Made by a program: the position numbers and the translations under genes. A stretch of 64,000 nucleotides of DNA, taken from Agrostemma githago (Eukaryota > Streptophyta > Magnoliopsida > Caryophyllales > Caryophyllaceae). Shown here in pieces: positions 35,584-47,975 of the stretch. The notes below the pieces were generated by a model. The model was not told the origin of the DNA, did no database searches, and saw nothing but the letters and a program-made list of their open reading frames with translations. The stretch lies in the NCBI GenBank assembly GCA_958450325.1, contig OY288246.1, forward strand, positions 43,205,619 to 43,269,618, read 5' to 3'. Each line of letters begins with the position of its first letter. The first letter of the stretch is position 1.

Positions 35584-38500
35584 TGTAACACCCGCTATTT
35601 TTTCTAGCATTTTTATCATTTCCGTTATGACTTCGTCATAACTCTGTCACATTTCGGCCTTATGTTTCATCATTATTCCAAGCTGTATTTTCATTTTTGA
35701 GTCTAATGGTATTTATTTTTATTTTGAAAGATTTTAATTCTTTTAAATCTATTTATTTGATTTTCTTCGTAAACTAATTATTTTTCTGCGAGGAATTCTA
35801 CTTCTCTACGAATTAACGTTTTTAAACTCTGATTTAAGCTATTCCTTTTCCTACAAATGTCTAGATATATTTATATAATATTTTCAACTAAGAAATATTT
35901 TATTTACGAAAATTTAGCCTTTAATGATTTTATTACGAAGTTTCGTAAATAATTATTTTCGAACGCGCGGTTTACTCGAATTGCTTTGAAATGCTTTTAA
36001 TAATTTTATCATCCTTATTTTTATCAACCTACAACTAAAAAGAGATCTTTTTGGACCGTGACACCATGTAGTAACACATTTGATTACAACATTTATTTAC
36101 ATAACACTTTATGTTTAACTTTAACTAAAAAGATATTTTTCTCTTTAATTGATTTACATGCTTAAATTACAAACTTTTCATGCTACCATCACATTCATTT
36201 TGGCTGAAATTTTAAGACTACATTCACATTGTTTTTATCAATTTTAATGCTTCATTCATCCACCATCCTTTCATATTTTTCTTATTCATTTTTACATCAA
36301 TTTTATTTTAACAAAAACCTCTTCTTTCTCCCTCTTTTTGGCTGGTGTTCCTGCCCATTTTCAGCAGCCATTTTCATCCATAATCAAGCTTTGATCGTCG
36401 TATTTTCATCTTCTAAATTATCGATTTTCTTTTCCCTTCGTTAAGGTAATAATCGATGTTATTTCCGATCGTTATTTACCTTGATTCTTTTAGTTTTTCT
36501 CATGGTATTTTTGTACCATGTATGTCATGTGAATTAAGATTCTTGGTTGATCCCGAAGCCGACGAATTTATAATCGATCGACTCGAATTTGGGTTAGAGG
36601 TAACGTCGATGTTACTCGGTATTTCATAATTTTAATTGTGTATTTGCATGTACAATTTTTATATTTCATTTTTGACAATATATTTATGTCATATAATCTG
36701 GAAAATATTTAAATAAAAGTTGAAAATTTGCATGTTTCGATATTTTTATCGCTTTTACGAGATTAACGATTAAATCGTCATATTAATTTGTAAAATCGTA
36801 ATATTCGGCCTAAACATGTAATATGTATTTATTTTCTGTAAAAATGATTTTTTGATGATTTTTAATAATTTAGTATTTTTCTGATATTTTAGTTATCGAT
36901 TATTGAATTATTTCCGTTTACGGTCAAAAACGATTAAAAGCCGATTTTTAGTTCTAGTACTAAAACATTTTATTTTAATCTTTTTTTTGACGTGGTGAAA
37001 CTTTATAATGAAATAGAATTTTCTGAATTTTTTCGTAAGTTTTTGGAATTGCTAAGTGGATGAATTAATTAATCACTTTAAATTATCGTTTATCGTTAAA
37101 ACCGCGTTTGTCGTTTAAATTCTCGATTTTTGGTCTTTTGTATTAATCTGAAAAAAATTATGATTCTGATGGTTTCTTAATAAAATGTATTTTTATGATT
37201 TTTAGTGTTTTAATAAAATGTTAGGAACGATAAGTTTTTTTAATGGAATCGTTAATTGTGAAAACGGGTTTTAAAGACGGTTTTGATGGGATTTATTAAA
37301 GCTGGAATTCTTTGAAATCTGGAAAAATAGTATTTTCTGGAAAATCATGATTTTTAAGCTTAATAAATTTTTTTGGATATTAATAATTAAATCGTTTTGT
37401 AATTACTATTTTTATTAATCGTTATTGTCGAGATTAAACGATTAACGAGAAAACGCTTTAAAAACCGAGTTTTAGGATTCTGGAAAATTTTCTTTTCTGG
37501 ACAGAATGTCCATAAATATATTTTAACTATTTAACGTAGTTTTTGTACTATTTATTAAAGTCTTTAATTAATAAGTATTGATTTTTGGACAAATTACGAT
37601 TTATCGTTAAAATGCTTCGTCTTACCCAAAAGATTTAATTTTTCATCTATTTTGAGAATATTTAAATCTGAAACATTAAGAGTTAAATTATCCCTTAACA
37701 TATTCTAAATATATTCAATAGTTTAATTAAATAAAAGACGTTAAAAGATTTAATTTGACATTTGCCGTAAAATCCTATTTGTAATAGTATTGTCGTAACT
37801 AATAATAATTAGGGAATTTTAGCTTTGCAAATTTTGAAAACACCCTGATTAGTATTATTAAAAATTTTAAGACATTTTTAATCGTTTTATACACTTGTAC
37901 GATATTTCAATAACTTCATAAACTCAAATGTTCTTACTTTAATAATTAATACCGTTAAGGCCGAAAGTATTAGTTTTATAAATCTATATCGTTTACCAAA
38001 AATTGGTATTAGTATGAACTAATATTTTCACTATTTTGATATAATGCTATTTTTAGTAAAGTTTCTAAAAATAGAAGTTTCCTAAAACAGAAAGTTTCCT
38101 CTTTTAGAATATAATGGTTACTCTTTTTGTTCTCTTATTATTTTAATGATTATATCTTTTGAATATCGATAATGTCTTTGTTTTGGAGTTATGGAATAAG
38201 GACAAGCGTGAGGTTAGAGTAATATATTCTGGGGTTTACGTTTTTTCCATCAACTATAAGGCTGATGTGTCTTTATGAGGCACACTGGTTGTTGAACCGA
38301 GCATATATGGTGTTCGGGAGTGTGTGAACATTTTGACCTTAAACTCGTGCCTCGCAGTGTAAGACGCCGTCGGGTTGAAATGAGTATTTATGGTGCTCGG
38401 GAGGGGTGTACATATCATCTTAAACTAGGGCCACGCATTTATAAGTCGTCGTCCTATTATGGTTGAGTAGCCTAGTTAGAGACCGAAGTTTGATTTGTTT

Positions 38501-39107
38501 GAACTAAGTTCTCGAAGCTAGTTTTAGTACTCTCCTAGTGAAAGTCTAGCCGTCTACACTACTCCTATCTATAACGCCATTTTGAATATTTTTATTATTA
38601 TCGATATAATTTGGTTGCGGGTTGGCAATTGTTTTATGTTTTCTTCGGAAAACTCATTTTTATTATATTGTTTTGATACGTGAATTTTTTCACTGAAAGT
38701 TTATTTTTATTATAATGTGTTTTACTGTTTTCCATTTTTACTATTTTTCTATAATAGTAATTACAGTTTTAAAATCCTGTTATACGGCTAGGAGAACGTT
38801 GACGTTGCTCCCCACTGATTGTGGCTGTTATGTTTTTAACATGGCAGGTATATGTGTTTTCCTTCGGGTGGGCTAGCGAGCAGTTATGGATCCTGCTTGT
38901 TTTAATCAGATCACTGTATTATGGATTGTTAAAACCCTTTTTATGGATTTTATTTATTTATTTATTTATTTTGTAGCCATTTTTATTTTATGGCTTATGT
39001 ATTGACTTACCATTTTTATTTAATCAAGACATAGCTACAGTGTGTTATAATCCCACTTCTACAGTGTTTCCGCCACTGTATTGCGTTAGAATTTCTAGGG
39101 GATTACA
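35584..39107 (+). repeat. LTR 2 of the plus-strand LARD (3,524 bp)
   Basis: It is nearly identical to 29089-32604. After GGGGATTACA at 39107 the sequence returns to the outer LTR (AAGATGAGAAAATGAGAGG, as at 22492). Confidence 0.87.
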
Positions 39108-39262
39108 TAAGATGAGAAAATGAGAGGAAAAGAGAGAGGTTTTGCCTTGAATATTATTTTGTGGTTGAATGAATGAAACAAATGAAGAGTTTATGAATGA
39201 ATGTGACTTATAAAAAATGATAAAAACAAGGTGGATGTACCAGTAAAATACATGGCCAAAAT
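39108..39262 (-). repeat. 5' LTR of the outer LARD, segment 2
   Basis: It is homologous to 22492-22645 of the other LTR copy. It ends in ACATGGCCAAAAT, the left target duplication of the L1 element. Confidence 0.8.
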
Positions 39263-39430
39263 ATGACATGCTTTAGATAATTTTTTTTCTCTCTCTAGGG
39301 TTTCTATGAGAGTTTCCTGCTAGGGTTCCTAGTTTTGTCTTGGCCTCCAAGTTTCCTCCCTATCGTCGGATAGGGATCATTCTTTTCATTACGTTTCATC
39401 ATTTCTGTGCAATCTTCTTGTTTCTGTTCT

Positions 39431-40813
39431 ATGGCTCATACGTTGATTACTGCGGGGACGGAAGGATCGCGAAAGGGGAAGGAGAAGGTAGGCCAATCGT
39501 CGCAATTCGAGTGGGAGGACGATGATGGTCAGGATACGGGGAAGGCTGAGTTTGTGCTCGTTGGGAAATTATGGACTACGAGATGAGTTAATGTAAAGGC
39601 AGCTATCGACACAATGATCAAACTCTGGAATGCCAAAGGTAAGATCGTTGGTAATATTCTTGATGTTAAAGATCATGTTTTTGTATTCCGGTTTGAGACT
39701 GATAGAGATAAAGAAAGGGTTGTGGAAGGGCAGCCATGGCATTTCGATAAATTTGTTTGGTGCTTTAATGACCCATTGGGGGAGGATAAACTCACTGAGA
39801 CTCCATTATTTCATGTCCCCTTCTGGACCCGTGTGTACGACCTTCCACTCTGAGGACGTACCAATGAGGGTAATCTTCGCCAAATTGGGAACCAGTTGGG
39901 CTCGTTTTTGAAGGCGGATATTGCGCCGATTCCTGAGATTGAGAGGGCGGTAAGGATGAGAATACTGCATGACATTCGTACGGCTCTCCATGATAAGGTG
40001 GAGATTAGGATGAAGAGTGGGAATTTGGTTCAATTTGATGTAAAATATGAGAGGTTACCCACTTTTTGTTATGGCTGTGGTATGTTAGGGCATGGGGAGA
40101 GGGATTGTGATGAAGGTCCATATGAGGATGGGGAGCTACGGTTTGGGGAGCAACTGAGAGCCTCTCCCTGGAGGCCGCATAAAACCATGGGGGAGTCTAA
40201 TACTGGCAAAGGGAGGAGACTTGACGGCAAGTTCGATAATGAATTTAAACGCAGGGAAGAGGAGGCTGTAGCTAATCTGATTGAGCGGTTGAAGGCTGTG
40301 GTGGTTAGGAAGAGTGTGATGGAAGGGGAAAGTGAACCTGGTATGGGAGGAGGACAGGATATTGGAGAGGTGGGGGGCTGCTTGGCGGGTGGCAGGGAGA
40401 GAAGTGTTGTGGTGGTTCCGCGGAGTGATAGTGTAGGAAGCGAGACGGGGAGTAAGGAGGAGGGAGTTGTGACGGTTTGGGAGGATGATATGGTTGTGGA
40501 TGTGGGAGAGAGAGACGATGGGGGGAGTGGGAGGAGAGTTGCTTTTGCGACTCCTGGTGGGGAGGGGAAGAATAGCAGGAGGACTGTTGGGAAGGGGAAA
40601 TGGGTCAGGAGGGTCAAGTGGGAGCGGGGAAGTAATGAGGTGGGGGTTGACAATGAAGATCGGGATGGTGAGAGGGAGGTCGTAGGGGAGAAACGCGGGC
40701 GCGATGGAGAGGATGAGAGTGGTGTGGATGAAAGGAAGAAGCAAAAATCTATCATGGGTGTCAGTTCACCTGAGGCGGAGGCTGTGGAGAATCAGCCCCG
40801 CCCGGCATTATAA
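39431..40813 (+). pseudogene. L1 ORF1: nucleic-acid-binding Gag-like protein, two in-frame stops
   Basis: The frame starts MAHTLITAGTEGSRKGKEKV at 39431 and would be about 460 codons. A DUF4283-type region (MIKLWNAKGKIVGNILDVKD...) leads to a zinc knuckle FCYGCGMLGHGERDC (CX2CX4HX4C) at about 40068-40110. A long, basic and acidic mixed tail follows, with Gly/Glu-rich segments. TGA at 39584-39586 (after LWTTR) and TGA at 39851-39853 (after VYDLPL, before GRTNEGNLRQIG) break the frame without shifting it. The protein would coat L1 RNA in a ribonucleoprotein. The strong purine bias makes long false frames on the opposite strand. Confidence 0.85.
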
Positions 40814-40818
40814 ATCTT

Positions 40819-43800
40819 TTGAGACTGAACTGCAGGGGGCTGGGCAACCCCGATGCAGTAGGCGGTCTCCGCAGGTTACTGCGGAGAGAGGCCCCTGCTA
40901 TAGCTTTTTTGTGTGAAACGAAGCTTAGCAGTACGGAGTTTCACACATCGTTCACTAGTTTGGATGAGTGTGATAGTTTAGAGGTTCATAGTGCGGGTAG
41001 ATCGGGAGGATTGGCGTTTTGTTGGAGAAAGGACATAAAGGTGACTTTTAGATCTTCTTCGCTTCATTATATGGACTTTGATATCATTATGGATGGGGGT
41101 CGTTCATGTAGAGTTACGGGGTTCTACGGATGGCCTGCGGTGGGTGACCGACATCTTTCATGGCAGCTGCTTCAGTTGTTGCGTGAGGAGTATGAGGGTG
41201 CTTGGTTGTGTATAGGAGACTTTAACGAGATTCTTTATGCGACCGAGATGAAGGGTGGAGTGAGGGCACAGTGGCAGATGAGTAATTTTAGGGAGGCTAT
41301 TGATGTGTGTGGCTTGCAGGATATTTCCTTTGAGGACCATGAGTTTACCTTTGATAATGGGCAAGCGGAGGTGGATAATCGGCAATGTAGACTGGACCGT
41401 GCCCTTGATAATGAGGAATGTATTCTTCTTTTTCCTAGAGCCAGGTTATTTCACCTGACGAGGGAATGGTCCGATCACTTACCGATCAGGTTGGTGTTGG
41501 ACCGTGATAGAGAGGAGAGGGGAGGTGGTAAAAGGTTATTCAGATTTGAGCAAGTTTGGGTGGGTGAGAGTGGGTGTGAGGAAGCTATTCGTAGGGCGTG
41601 GGGGGAAAGGGATGAGGAGGTCTATGCCAGTCTGACCCGGTGTAATGAGGAGCTGCTTGCGTGGAAGGGTATTAGTATCGGGAAGATCATGAGGAGTATT
41701 AAGAGGATGAGAGGGAGGCTGGCTCAGTTGGAGGGGATGAGGCGTGACCGGCAAAATGTGGATGAGAGGAGGAGGCTTGTGAGGGAGATTGCAAGACTAG
41801 CTCGGCAAGAAGAAATCTACTGGAAGCAGAGGTCGAGGGCATTATGTTTGAAGGAGGGGGATAAGAATACTAAAATTTTTCATCGTAAGACGGGGCAGAG
41901 GAAAACGAGGAATAGAATTGCGAGGTTAGAGGATGATGGGGGTCGGATGTGGGAGAGAGAGGGTGATATTGAGCGAGTGGCTTGTGGATATTTTGAGAAC
42001 CTCTTTTCGTCTGGAAACCCGCGAGGCTTTGGGGAGGTGTTGGAGGGGATGGAGGGGAGGGTGAACGGGGTTATGAATGAGGGTTTGCAAGCTGAGTATA
42101 GGGAGGAGGAGGTTATCACAGCCTTGGAGCAGATGCACCCGTTGAAGGCTCCTGGGCCTGACGGAATGAACGGTTTGTTTTACCAAACCTATTGGCATAT
42201 TGTGGGCAAGCGAGTGGTTAACATGGTGCTTAGGGTCTTGCGTGGGGGTTACTTGCCGCCGTAGTGCAACAAAACCTATATATATCGTCCTTATTCCGAA
42301 GGTAAAGAACCCGGTGCGGATGGGGGAGTTTAGGCCGATTAGCGTGTGTAATGTCATTTATAAACTTGTGTCTAAAGTCTTAGCTAACCGTCTAATGATG
42401 TTCCTTGGTGATATAGTGTCTATAAACCAGAGTTCTTTTACTCTGGGGAGACAAATTACTGATAATGTGTTGGTGGCCTTCGAGATGTTTCATCATATGA
42501 AGAATACTAGGTCTGGGGAGGGTCACATGGCGGTTAAGCTTGATATGGCTAAGGCGTATGATAGAGTTGAGTGGGTGTTTGTGGATAGGGTGCTTAGGTG
42601 TATGGGGTTCGAAGATAGGTGGGTGATGCGGGTGATGATGTGTATCTCGTCGGTGTCTTTTGCGGTCTTAATTAATGGTAAACCCTCGACGGAATTCAAG
42701 CCTAGTCGAGGAATTCGGCAGGGTGACCCCATTTCGCCATACAATTTTATCCTTTGTGCAGAAGTGCTATCCAACCTGATGAGGCGAGCTGCGGAGCGGA
42801 GTACGATTCACGGGATTAAGGTGTCGAGGCAGGCCCCCATGGTTACCCATTTGTTGTTTGCTGATGACAGCATTTTCTTTGTGCGGGCTAAGGTGGAGGA
42901 GGCGATGAAGGTTCGTGAAATTCTGGCGAGCTATGAGGTGAGTTCTGGACAAAAGGTAAATTTTTAGAAAACTACTGTTTCTTTTAGTTCGAGCACGAGC
43001 CCGGATATGAAGGAGGCTGTGGCTAGGACGCTTGGTGTGAGAGTGGTTGATAGTCCGGGGTCCTATTTAGGATTACCTACAAGATTGGGCCATTCTAAGA
43101 GGGAGCTGACCAATATTGTTCGAAATAAGCTGTGTAAAAAGCTGCAAGGGTGGAAGGGAATGATTCTTTCGAAGGCGGGTAGAGAAGTTTTGATAAAGGA
43201 GGTTGCCCAATCAATCTCTACCTATTCAATGAGTGTTTTCAAACTGCCTTACAATTTTTGTGGTGAATTACGCTCTCTTGTGTCGAAGTTTTGGTGGGGT
43301 TCGGATAATGGGAAACGGAAGATATCTTGGGTCGCATGGAATAAGTTGTGTAGACCGAAACACCTCGGTGGGTGGGGGTTTAAAGACTATCATGCTTTTA
43401 ACCTAGCGCTCCTGGGTAAGCAGGCTTGGGGATTAATGACGGTGAGGAGTTCGCTAGCCGCTAGGGTCCTAAAAGCGAGGTATTACCCGAATTCGACATT
43501 TGAGGAGGCTTTGGTGGGACGTAAACCAAGCAACACCTGGCGAGGGATTTGGGAGGCGCGGGAGTTGGTTTTAGGCGGGGCCCGGCGGACGATTGGGAAC
43601 GGTGCTACTACCTCGGTGTGGCGTGACAGGTGGGTGAAGGGTGGGGGGGGGGGGTAAGCTCGGTATGGACGGGAGATCGTTGGGTAATGACCCAGATATG
43701 GTAGTCGTGGAGCTTTTGGACCCGGATGGGGTTCGATGGGTGGAGGGAAAGCTGGATGAGCTGTTTTGCCTTCGGACAAAGCCTTGATTCTCAATATGCG

Positions 43801-44875
43801 GGTTGATAAGAGGGATAGGGAGGACGGGTGGTGTTGGGATTTCGAGAGAAATGGAGAATACTCGGTGAGGTCCGCCTATAAGTTGTGCATGGGAGAGTGG
43901 CGTGGAGAGGTGGGCCCGTCGACACATGATGCGGAGTCGAAGATGTGGAAGATGATTTGGCAGGCTAATGTTATCCCGAGGATTAAGCTATTTTTTTGGC
44001 AACTCTGTTGTGATGCCTTACCGACAAAAGGTAACCTTGCTACTCGTGTTCATTCCATTGACAAGATTTGCCCGATTTGTTGTTGCGAGGTGGAGACTTG
44101 TCTCCACCTTGTTAAGGGGTGTGGGTGGTTGGGGGGTTTGTGGGATGGGGAAGGGATGGAGATAAAGAAGGTCGATGGGCATGAGAGGGTGAGGGAGTGG
44201 GTGGAGGACTTATGGAGAGATATGGAGGTGAAGGAGCGCGAGAGATTCATGGTGGTGTGTTGGGGTATTTGGGAAGCTCAGAATAAATGGGTTTTTGAAG
44301 GTAGGAAGGTTATGAGTTGGGAGGTTCAGGGTCGGGTGGCTGATTTAGTTAGGGAGATGCGAGGCGAAGGGAGTGAAGGGGTGCAGCGGAGGAAGTGTAG
44401 GCTGGAAAGGGAGGATAGGGAGGGTCGGGGAGGGCAGTCGGGGTGGAGGAGACCGGAGAGGGGATGGAGGAAGATTAACTGTGATACGGAGGTGAAGGAA
44501 GGCTTTGGTACGGGTATGGGGGTGGTGCGTAGGAGTGAGGAGGGTGAGATTGAGTGGTCTATTGCGAGAAGGGAGGCTGTTGTGGACGATGAGCAGGAGG
44601 CGGAGGCGGGTGCGGTTCTGGAAGCTGCGAAGGAGACTGTGCGAAGGTGGTTGACGCGGGTGGAGATCGAAAGTGATTGCAAACCTGTGGTTGACATTCT
44701 TCGGGGTATGAACGAGGGTCGAAGCGAGCTCTACCTTATTTGTATGGATGTACGAAGGGTCCTTGCCAATGTAAGGAAGGTCAGGTGGTCTTTTGCGAAG
44801 CGAGAACGGAACAAGCTTGCTCACGCCGTGGCTCATGTTGGGTTTCCTGCACTGCCGGGTCGCCAAGCTTGGTAG
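40819..44875 (+). pseudogene. L1 ORF2: endonuclease-reverse transcriptase-RNase H, disabled
   Basis: The apurinic-type endonuclease motifs are all visible: LNCRGLG, LCETK, IGDFNEIL, REWSDHLPI. The RT has HPLKAPGPDGMN, EFRPISVCNVIYK, MAVKLDMAKAYDRVEW, GIRQGDPISPYNF and FADDS (about 42857). A zinc-binding zf-RVT region (WQANVIPRIKLFFWQLCCDALPT) and a C-terminal RNase H (KINCD, EAGAVLEA, IESDCKPV, NKLAHAVAH) follow. Damage: TAG at 42262-42264 plus a TATA expansion shifting the frame just after it, TAG at 42965-42967, a G-run frameshift near 43650 and a further shift near 43760. No ATG is found at the expected start; the frame reads NLLRLNCRGLG. It would do target-primed reverse transcription. 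Confidence 0.9.
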
Positions 44876-44971
44876 GATGATTTCCCTTTGAATTTTACTC
44901 TGTTAGCTGAAGCCGATTTGGTTGATAGAATTTAAGTATCCCGTAGTGGAGTTCAAAAAAAAAAAAAAAAC

Positions 44972-45036
44972 ACATGGCCAAAATGGATGAATAAGAGAGT
45001 GAAAAGTCTATGCATGAGTCATCAAATTTAATGGAT
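44972..45036 (-). repeat. 5' LTR of the outer LARD, segment 3
   Basis: It is homologous to 22634-22697. It begins with the right target duplication of the L1 and ends with GAT, the CACTA target duplication. Confidence 0.8.
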
Positions 45037-45237
45037 CACTACAACAAAATCACTTTTTCGTGGCAATTATTTCGTGGTGAATGGAAAATCGACACAAATA
45101 ACCCACAATTACTCATCTAGTGAACAACTTATGGTAACAAATAGAAATCGACACTAATTATTCCTTCTTAAACGATGGCGTAGCATAACAATACATCTAG
45201 TAATTAGCACAACCCAAAATATTCATTGAGCGTTAGG

Positions 45238-45780
45238 TGTGAGTAAAAAAAATCGAACCGGTTATAAAAATCGAAACCGAACCGAAATCCGGTTTAAGAA
45301 ACCCGAAAATCCTGGTTTTGAAGTTGAAAACCGGTTCGGGTCACCTAACCGTTTTTTTTAGTGAAAAATCGGGTCGGGTTCGGTTCACAAATTTTAAAAA
45401 TCGGGTACGCGGTTTTGAACCGGTTTACACTTTAAACGAAAATAAAATAAAATTTGATATGCAAATTAGTGAAACTGGTTCGGAATTTGGTTTAAAACAC
45501 CGGTTTATAACGAAGATAACCTTAGTTTTTAAAAACCGGGTGAAAAGCTGGTTCGAAACCGATTCAAAAAAACCGGTTTATAATAAAGATAATCATATTT
45601 TTTAAAATCGGGTCATAAAAACCGGTTCGGTTTTGGTTTACAATATGAAAAAAAAACCGGATACCCGGTTTAAACCGGGTCGATTTCGGTTCAAGAAAAA
45701 ATGGTTTCTAAAAACTGGATACCCGAACCGATTTTAAAAACCGATTCGGATACCCGGATAATGAACGTACGTTCTTCAAA
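45238..45780. repeat. AACCGG/CGGTTT degenerate repeat block
   Basis: Dozens of overlapping AAACCGG, CCGGTTC, GGGTCGG and ACCCGG words fill the region with no fixed period. It lies just inside the left subterminal region of the CACTA element. Similar wording occurs briefly at 11385-11465. Confidence 0.8.
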
Positions 45781-46299
45781 AAAAAAACAATTGAGCGGCA
45801 AACCAATTTCCCAATTTTTTCATCTTTGCGCCTGTTGTCTCTCCCTCTAATTATTTCCTAAACCCTCCTAATTTAATCAATATATATGAAGCTCATGATA
45901 CAAATCATCCCAAGTAAGTTTTTGAAGATTTTTGTCGCTGTTTATGCGGTTTTGAACAGTACCGTCAAATCCCCAATTCGATCAAGGTCTGATTTTAACT
46001 CGATTTTTTTGTTCTACGTTGTTTAAATTGGTTTTATTATTGTTATTTTCATACCAATTTCAGCAGTATTTGATTATTTATTCTCAATTTGATGTAAATT
46101 TATAGTTGTTTAGGTTAGGGTTAATACTCGAGTAAACTGGGTGATAGTTGTTTAGGATCGATATGAACCTAAAAATTTAGTAGGTGATAGTTCGTACTAA
46201 TTATTATTGTTATTTGCATACCAATTTCAGCAGTATTTGATTAGTTATTCTCAATTTGATGTAAATTTATAGTTGTTTAGGTTAGGGTTTAGATTAATT

Positions 46300-47000
46300 G
46301 AAATTCAGTTGCTGCTGTTCCTGTTATCTTTTTCATTATGGCTGCTCGCTGTTATTCTCACTGCTGTTACTCAATACACATTCTCACTGCTGTAAATTCG
46401 ATGTTTTTCAATACACATTCTCACTGCTGTTATTGATGTTATGATGTTATTTACGTTATTGATGGTACGCTGTTATTGAAACTAGATGTTATGCTCGTTG
46501 CTGTTGTCTAGATAAATTCTCTTTCTCTCATTCTCACTCTCTCTACTGTTATGCGTTCACTCGCTGCTCTCATTCTCACTTCGGTTTTGTCGCGGCTGCT
46601 GTCCAATTCTCTTTCTTTTATGTTTGTTTATGTATCATTGCTGGAATCGAACCTTTATTTTATTCATATTTGGTTGTTGCTGTTGATTCGTTAACATATT
46701 CCTGCTGTCCCTATTCATATTCATATGGCTGTCAGTTTATTCTCGTGGATCGTGCTGCTAGCTGCTGTCATATTCTCGCTGTTGTTGGTGCGTTATTGTT
46801 GCATCTGCTATTTCTGTTTTCTATTGCTGATGTTGTTTCTGCTATTTACGTGTTCGTTTGTTGCCTGCTGATGTTTTCTGTTTTCTGTTGGATCGTGTTG
46901 CTGCTATTTCTGCTATTACTGTTGTTTATTGCTAATGTTGCTGCTCGGTTTGCTGATGTTGCTGCTCGGTTTGCTGATGTTGCTGCTATGTCTGTTGGAT
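46300..47000 (+). repeat. GCTGTT/TTGCTGATGTTGCTG-rich stretch in the CACTA leader
   Basis: Direct repeats of TTCTCACTGCTGTTA and, at 46935-46990, three copies of TTGCTGATGTTGCTGCTCGG-like units. The 121-codon frame at 46670-47035 is a translation of these repeats, and I do not regard it as a gene. Confidence 0.6.
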
Positions 47001-47133
47001 TAATCACATTTTTGTATTCAAACCAATTAATTTAATCTTACTAATATTACCCCTTGTATTTAACTCAACTTTTCTAATCTCTACAACCAAAACAAAACAC
47101 TTCATTCAAATCCTTACATACTTTGAAAACAAA

Positions 47134-47161
47134 TACTCCCTCCGTCGAGGCGCAGGGAGTA
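47134..47161. mobile_element. Collapsed Stowaway-type MITE remnant
   Basis: TA-CTCCCTCCGT and AGGGAG-TA, the typical two ends of a plant Stowaway MITE, are separated by only a few bases. The interior has been deleted. Confidence 0.55.
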
Positions 47162-47744
47162 ATACATTTCCTTAATTGGGTAACAAAAGAGATAATTAAA
47201 CCCAACAAAAAACGTAACTCCTATATAATAACTTGATTAAGGATCTTAGGACTTTAATAAAAAAAGAATTAGAAGAGTAAGAGAAGTAGAGAAGGATTAT
47301 GGATGAGGTTAAGTAAGCATACATGGTAAAGCAATGAGTGAAGTTTGAGTCTGAGAAGGTGGATAAGAAATAAAGGCAACCTAGCTTAAGAGATGGATGT
47401 CTCTCAGTTTTTTGTGTGTCAACTGCTTTTCTTTTGTCTTCTCTTAAATATATACAACCATTTCGTGACACTCAAACTGCAACTGCATTAAAATTACATC
47501 GTATCTACCACTTTTTGCAAGTTCTTCTGATTCAGCGAGAAGTTGCATCTGATCCTAACTTCTTTTTGAATGTCCCACAACACTATCTTAGGCCTAGTAA
47601 GTTTTGAGCTATACCAGTGCAATCAACGAGCAACCGATAATTCGCTTCAGCATACTACTCTTTTGACAGTGCCACTAATCCCAGGTATTCTCCACAGGTA
47701 TGTTAGCCTTGAACTTCCAAACCCTTCACACGCCTCCTACTGTA

Positions 47745-47975
47745 CTAGTATTTAAAAAAGAGATGTTGATGATCTTCTTCCCCATTATTCCTACATATAT
47801 TACATTGGAATACAAGTATCATACCTAGTTTATGAAGTCTAGCATTAGTTAACAGTCGATTATGCATCATGATCGATCCTATAAAAGCATGCTTAGACAT
47901 CACCATCCTATCCCACACCTGAGTATGCCAGGCCCCTTCAGTTCTTGACCCTCGCATCCATACATATCCTTGTTT
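47745..47975 (-). pseudogene. LINE zinc-binding (zf-RVT) fragment in the CACTA leader
   Basis: The minus strand encodes VWDRMVMSKHAFIGSIMMHN, then RLLTNARLHKLGMILVFQCN, then ICRNNGEEDHQHLFFKY. This is the zf-RVT domain found after the RT of plant L1 ORF2 (W...K..F..W....RLLT..RL...G......C..C....E...HLFF.C). Only this piece is present, upstream of TNPD and in the opposite orientation. It is unrelated in frame or sequence to the L1 at 39263 and is either a captured or an independently inserted fragment. Confidence 0.75.

Larger units (their letters stand above)
28906..39107 (+). mobile_element. Plus-strand LARD copy with extra upstream interior fragment
   Basis: The order is interior 3' fragment (28906-29088), LTR (29089-32604), interior (32605-35583), LTR (35584-39107). 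The fragment matches 35404-35583, including the purine tract TTTTAGTGGGGAGGAT before the LTR. So the structure is a partial tandem array, as expected from unequal or ectopic LTR recombination followed by truncation of the left part. The two LTRs show only scattered mismatches where compared by eye, which suggests a recent insertion. At the target, about 160 bp of the outer LTR (equivalent to 22333-22492) is missing between the two junctions. Confidence 0.8.
39263..44971 (+). mobile_element. L1-type LINE, full length, 5.7 kb, with poly(A) tail
   Basis: The target duplication ACATGGCCAAAAT (39250-39262 and 44972-44984) extends to about 18 bp if one mismatch is allowed. The 3' end is an A-tract at 44955-44970. 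Order: short 5' UTR, ORF1 (DUF4283-like plus CCHC), ORF2 (endonuclease, RT, zinc-binding, RNase H). It inserted into the outer LARD LTR. Several nonsense and frameshift changes disable both ORFs. Confidence 0.9.

Noticed and set aside
40069..40755. Two long Pro/Ser-rich frames opposite L1 ORF1
   Set aside because: They mirror the purine-rich ORF1 coding strand; the plus strand carries the recognisable zinc knuckle and continues to ORF2.
44326..44866. Long Ser/Pro/Arg-rich frames opposite the L1 RNase H region
   Set aside because: Shadow of ORF2, which has RNase H motifs on the plus strand.
46670..47035. 121-codon Leu/Val/Ala-rich frame in the CACTA leader
   Set aside because: It is made by TTGCTGATGTTGCTG-type repeats, with no homology recognised.
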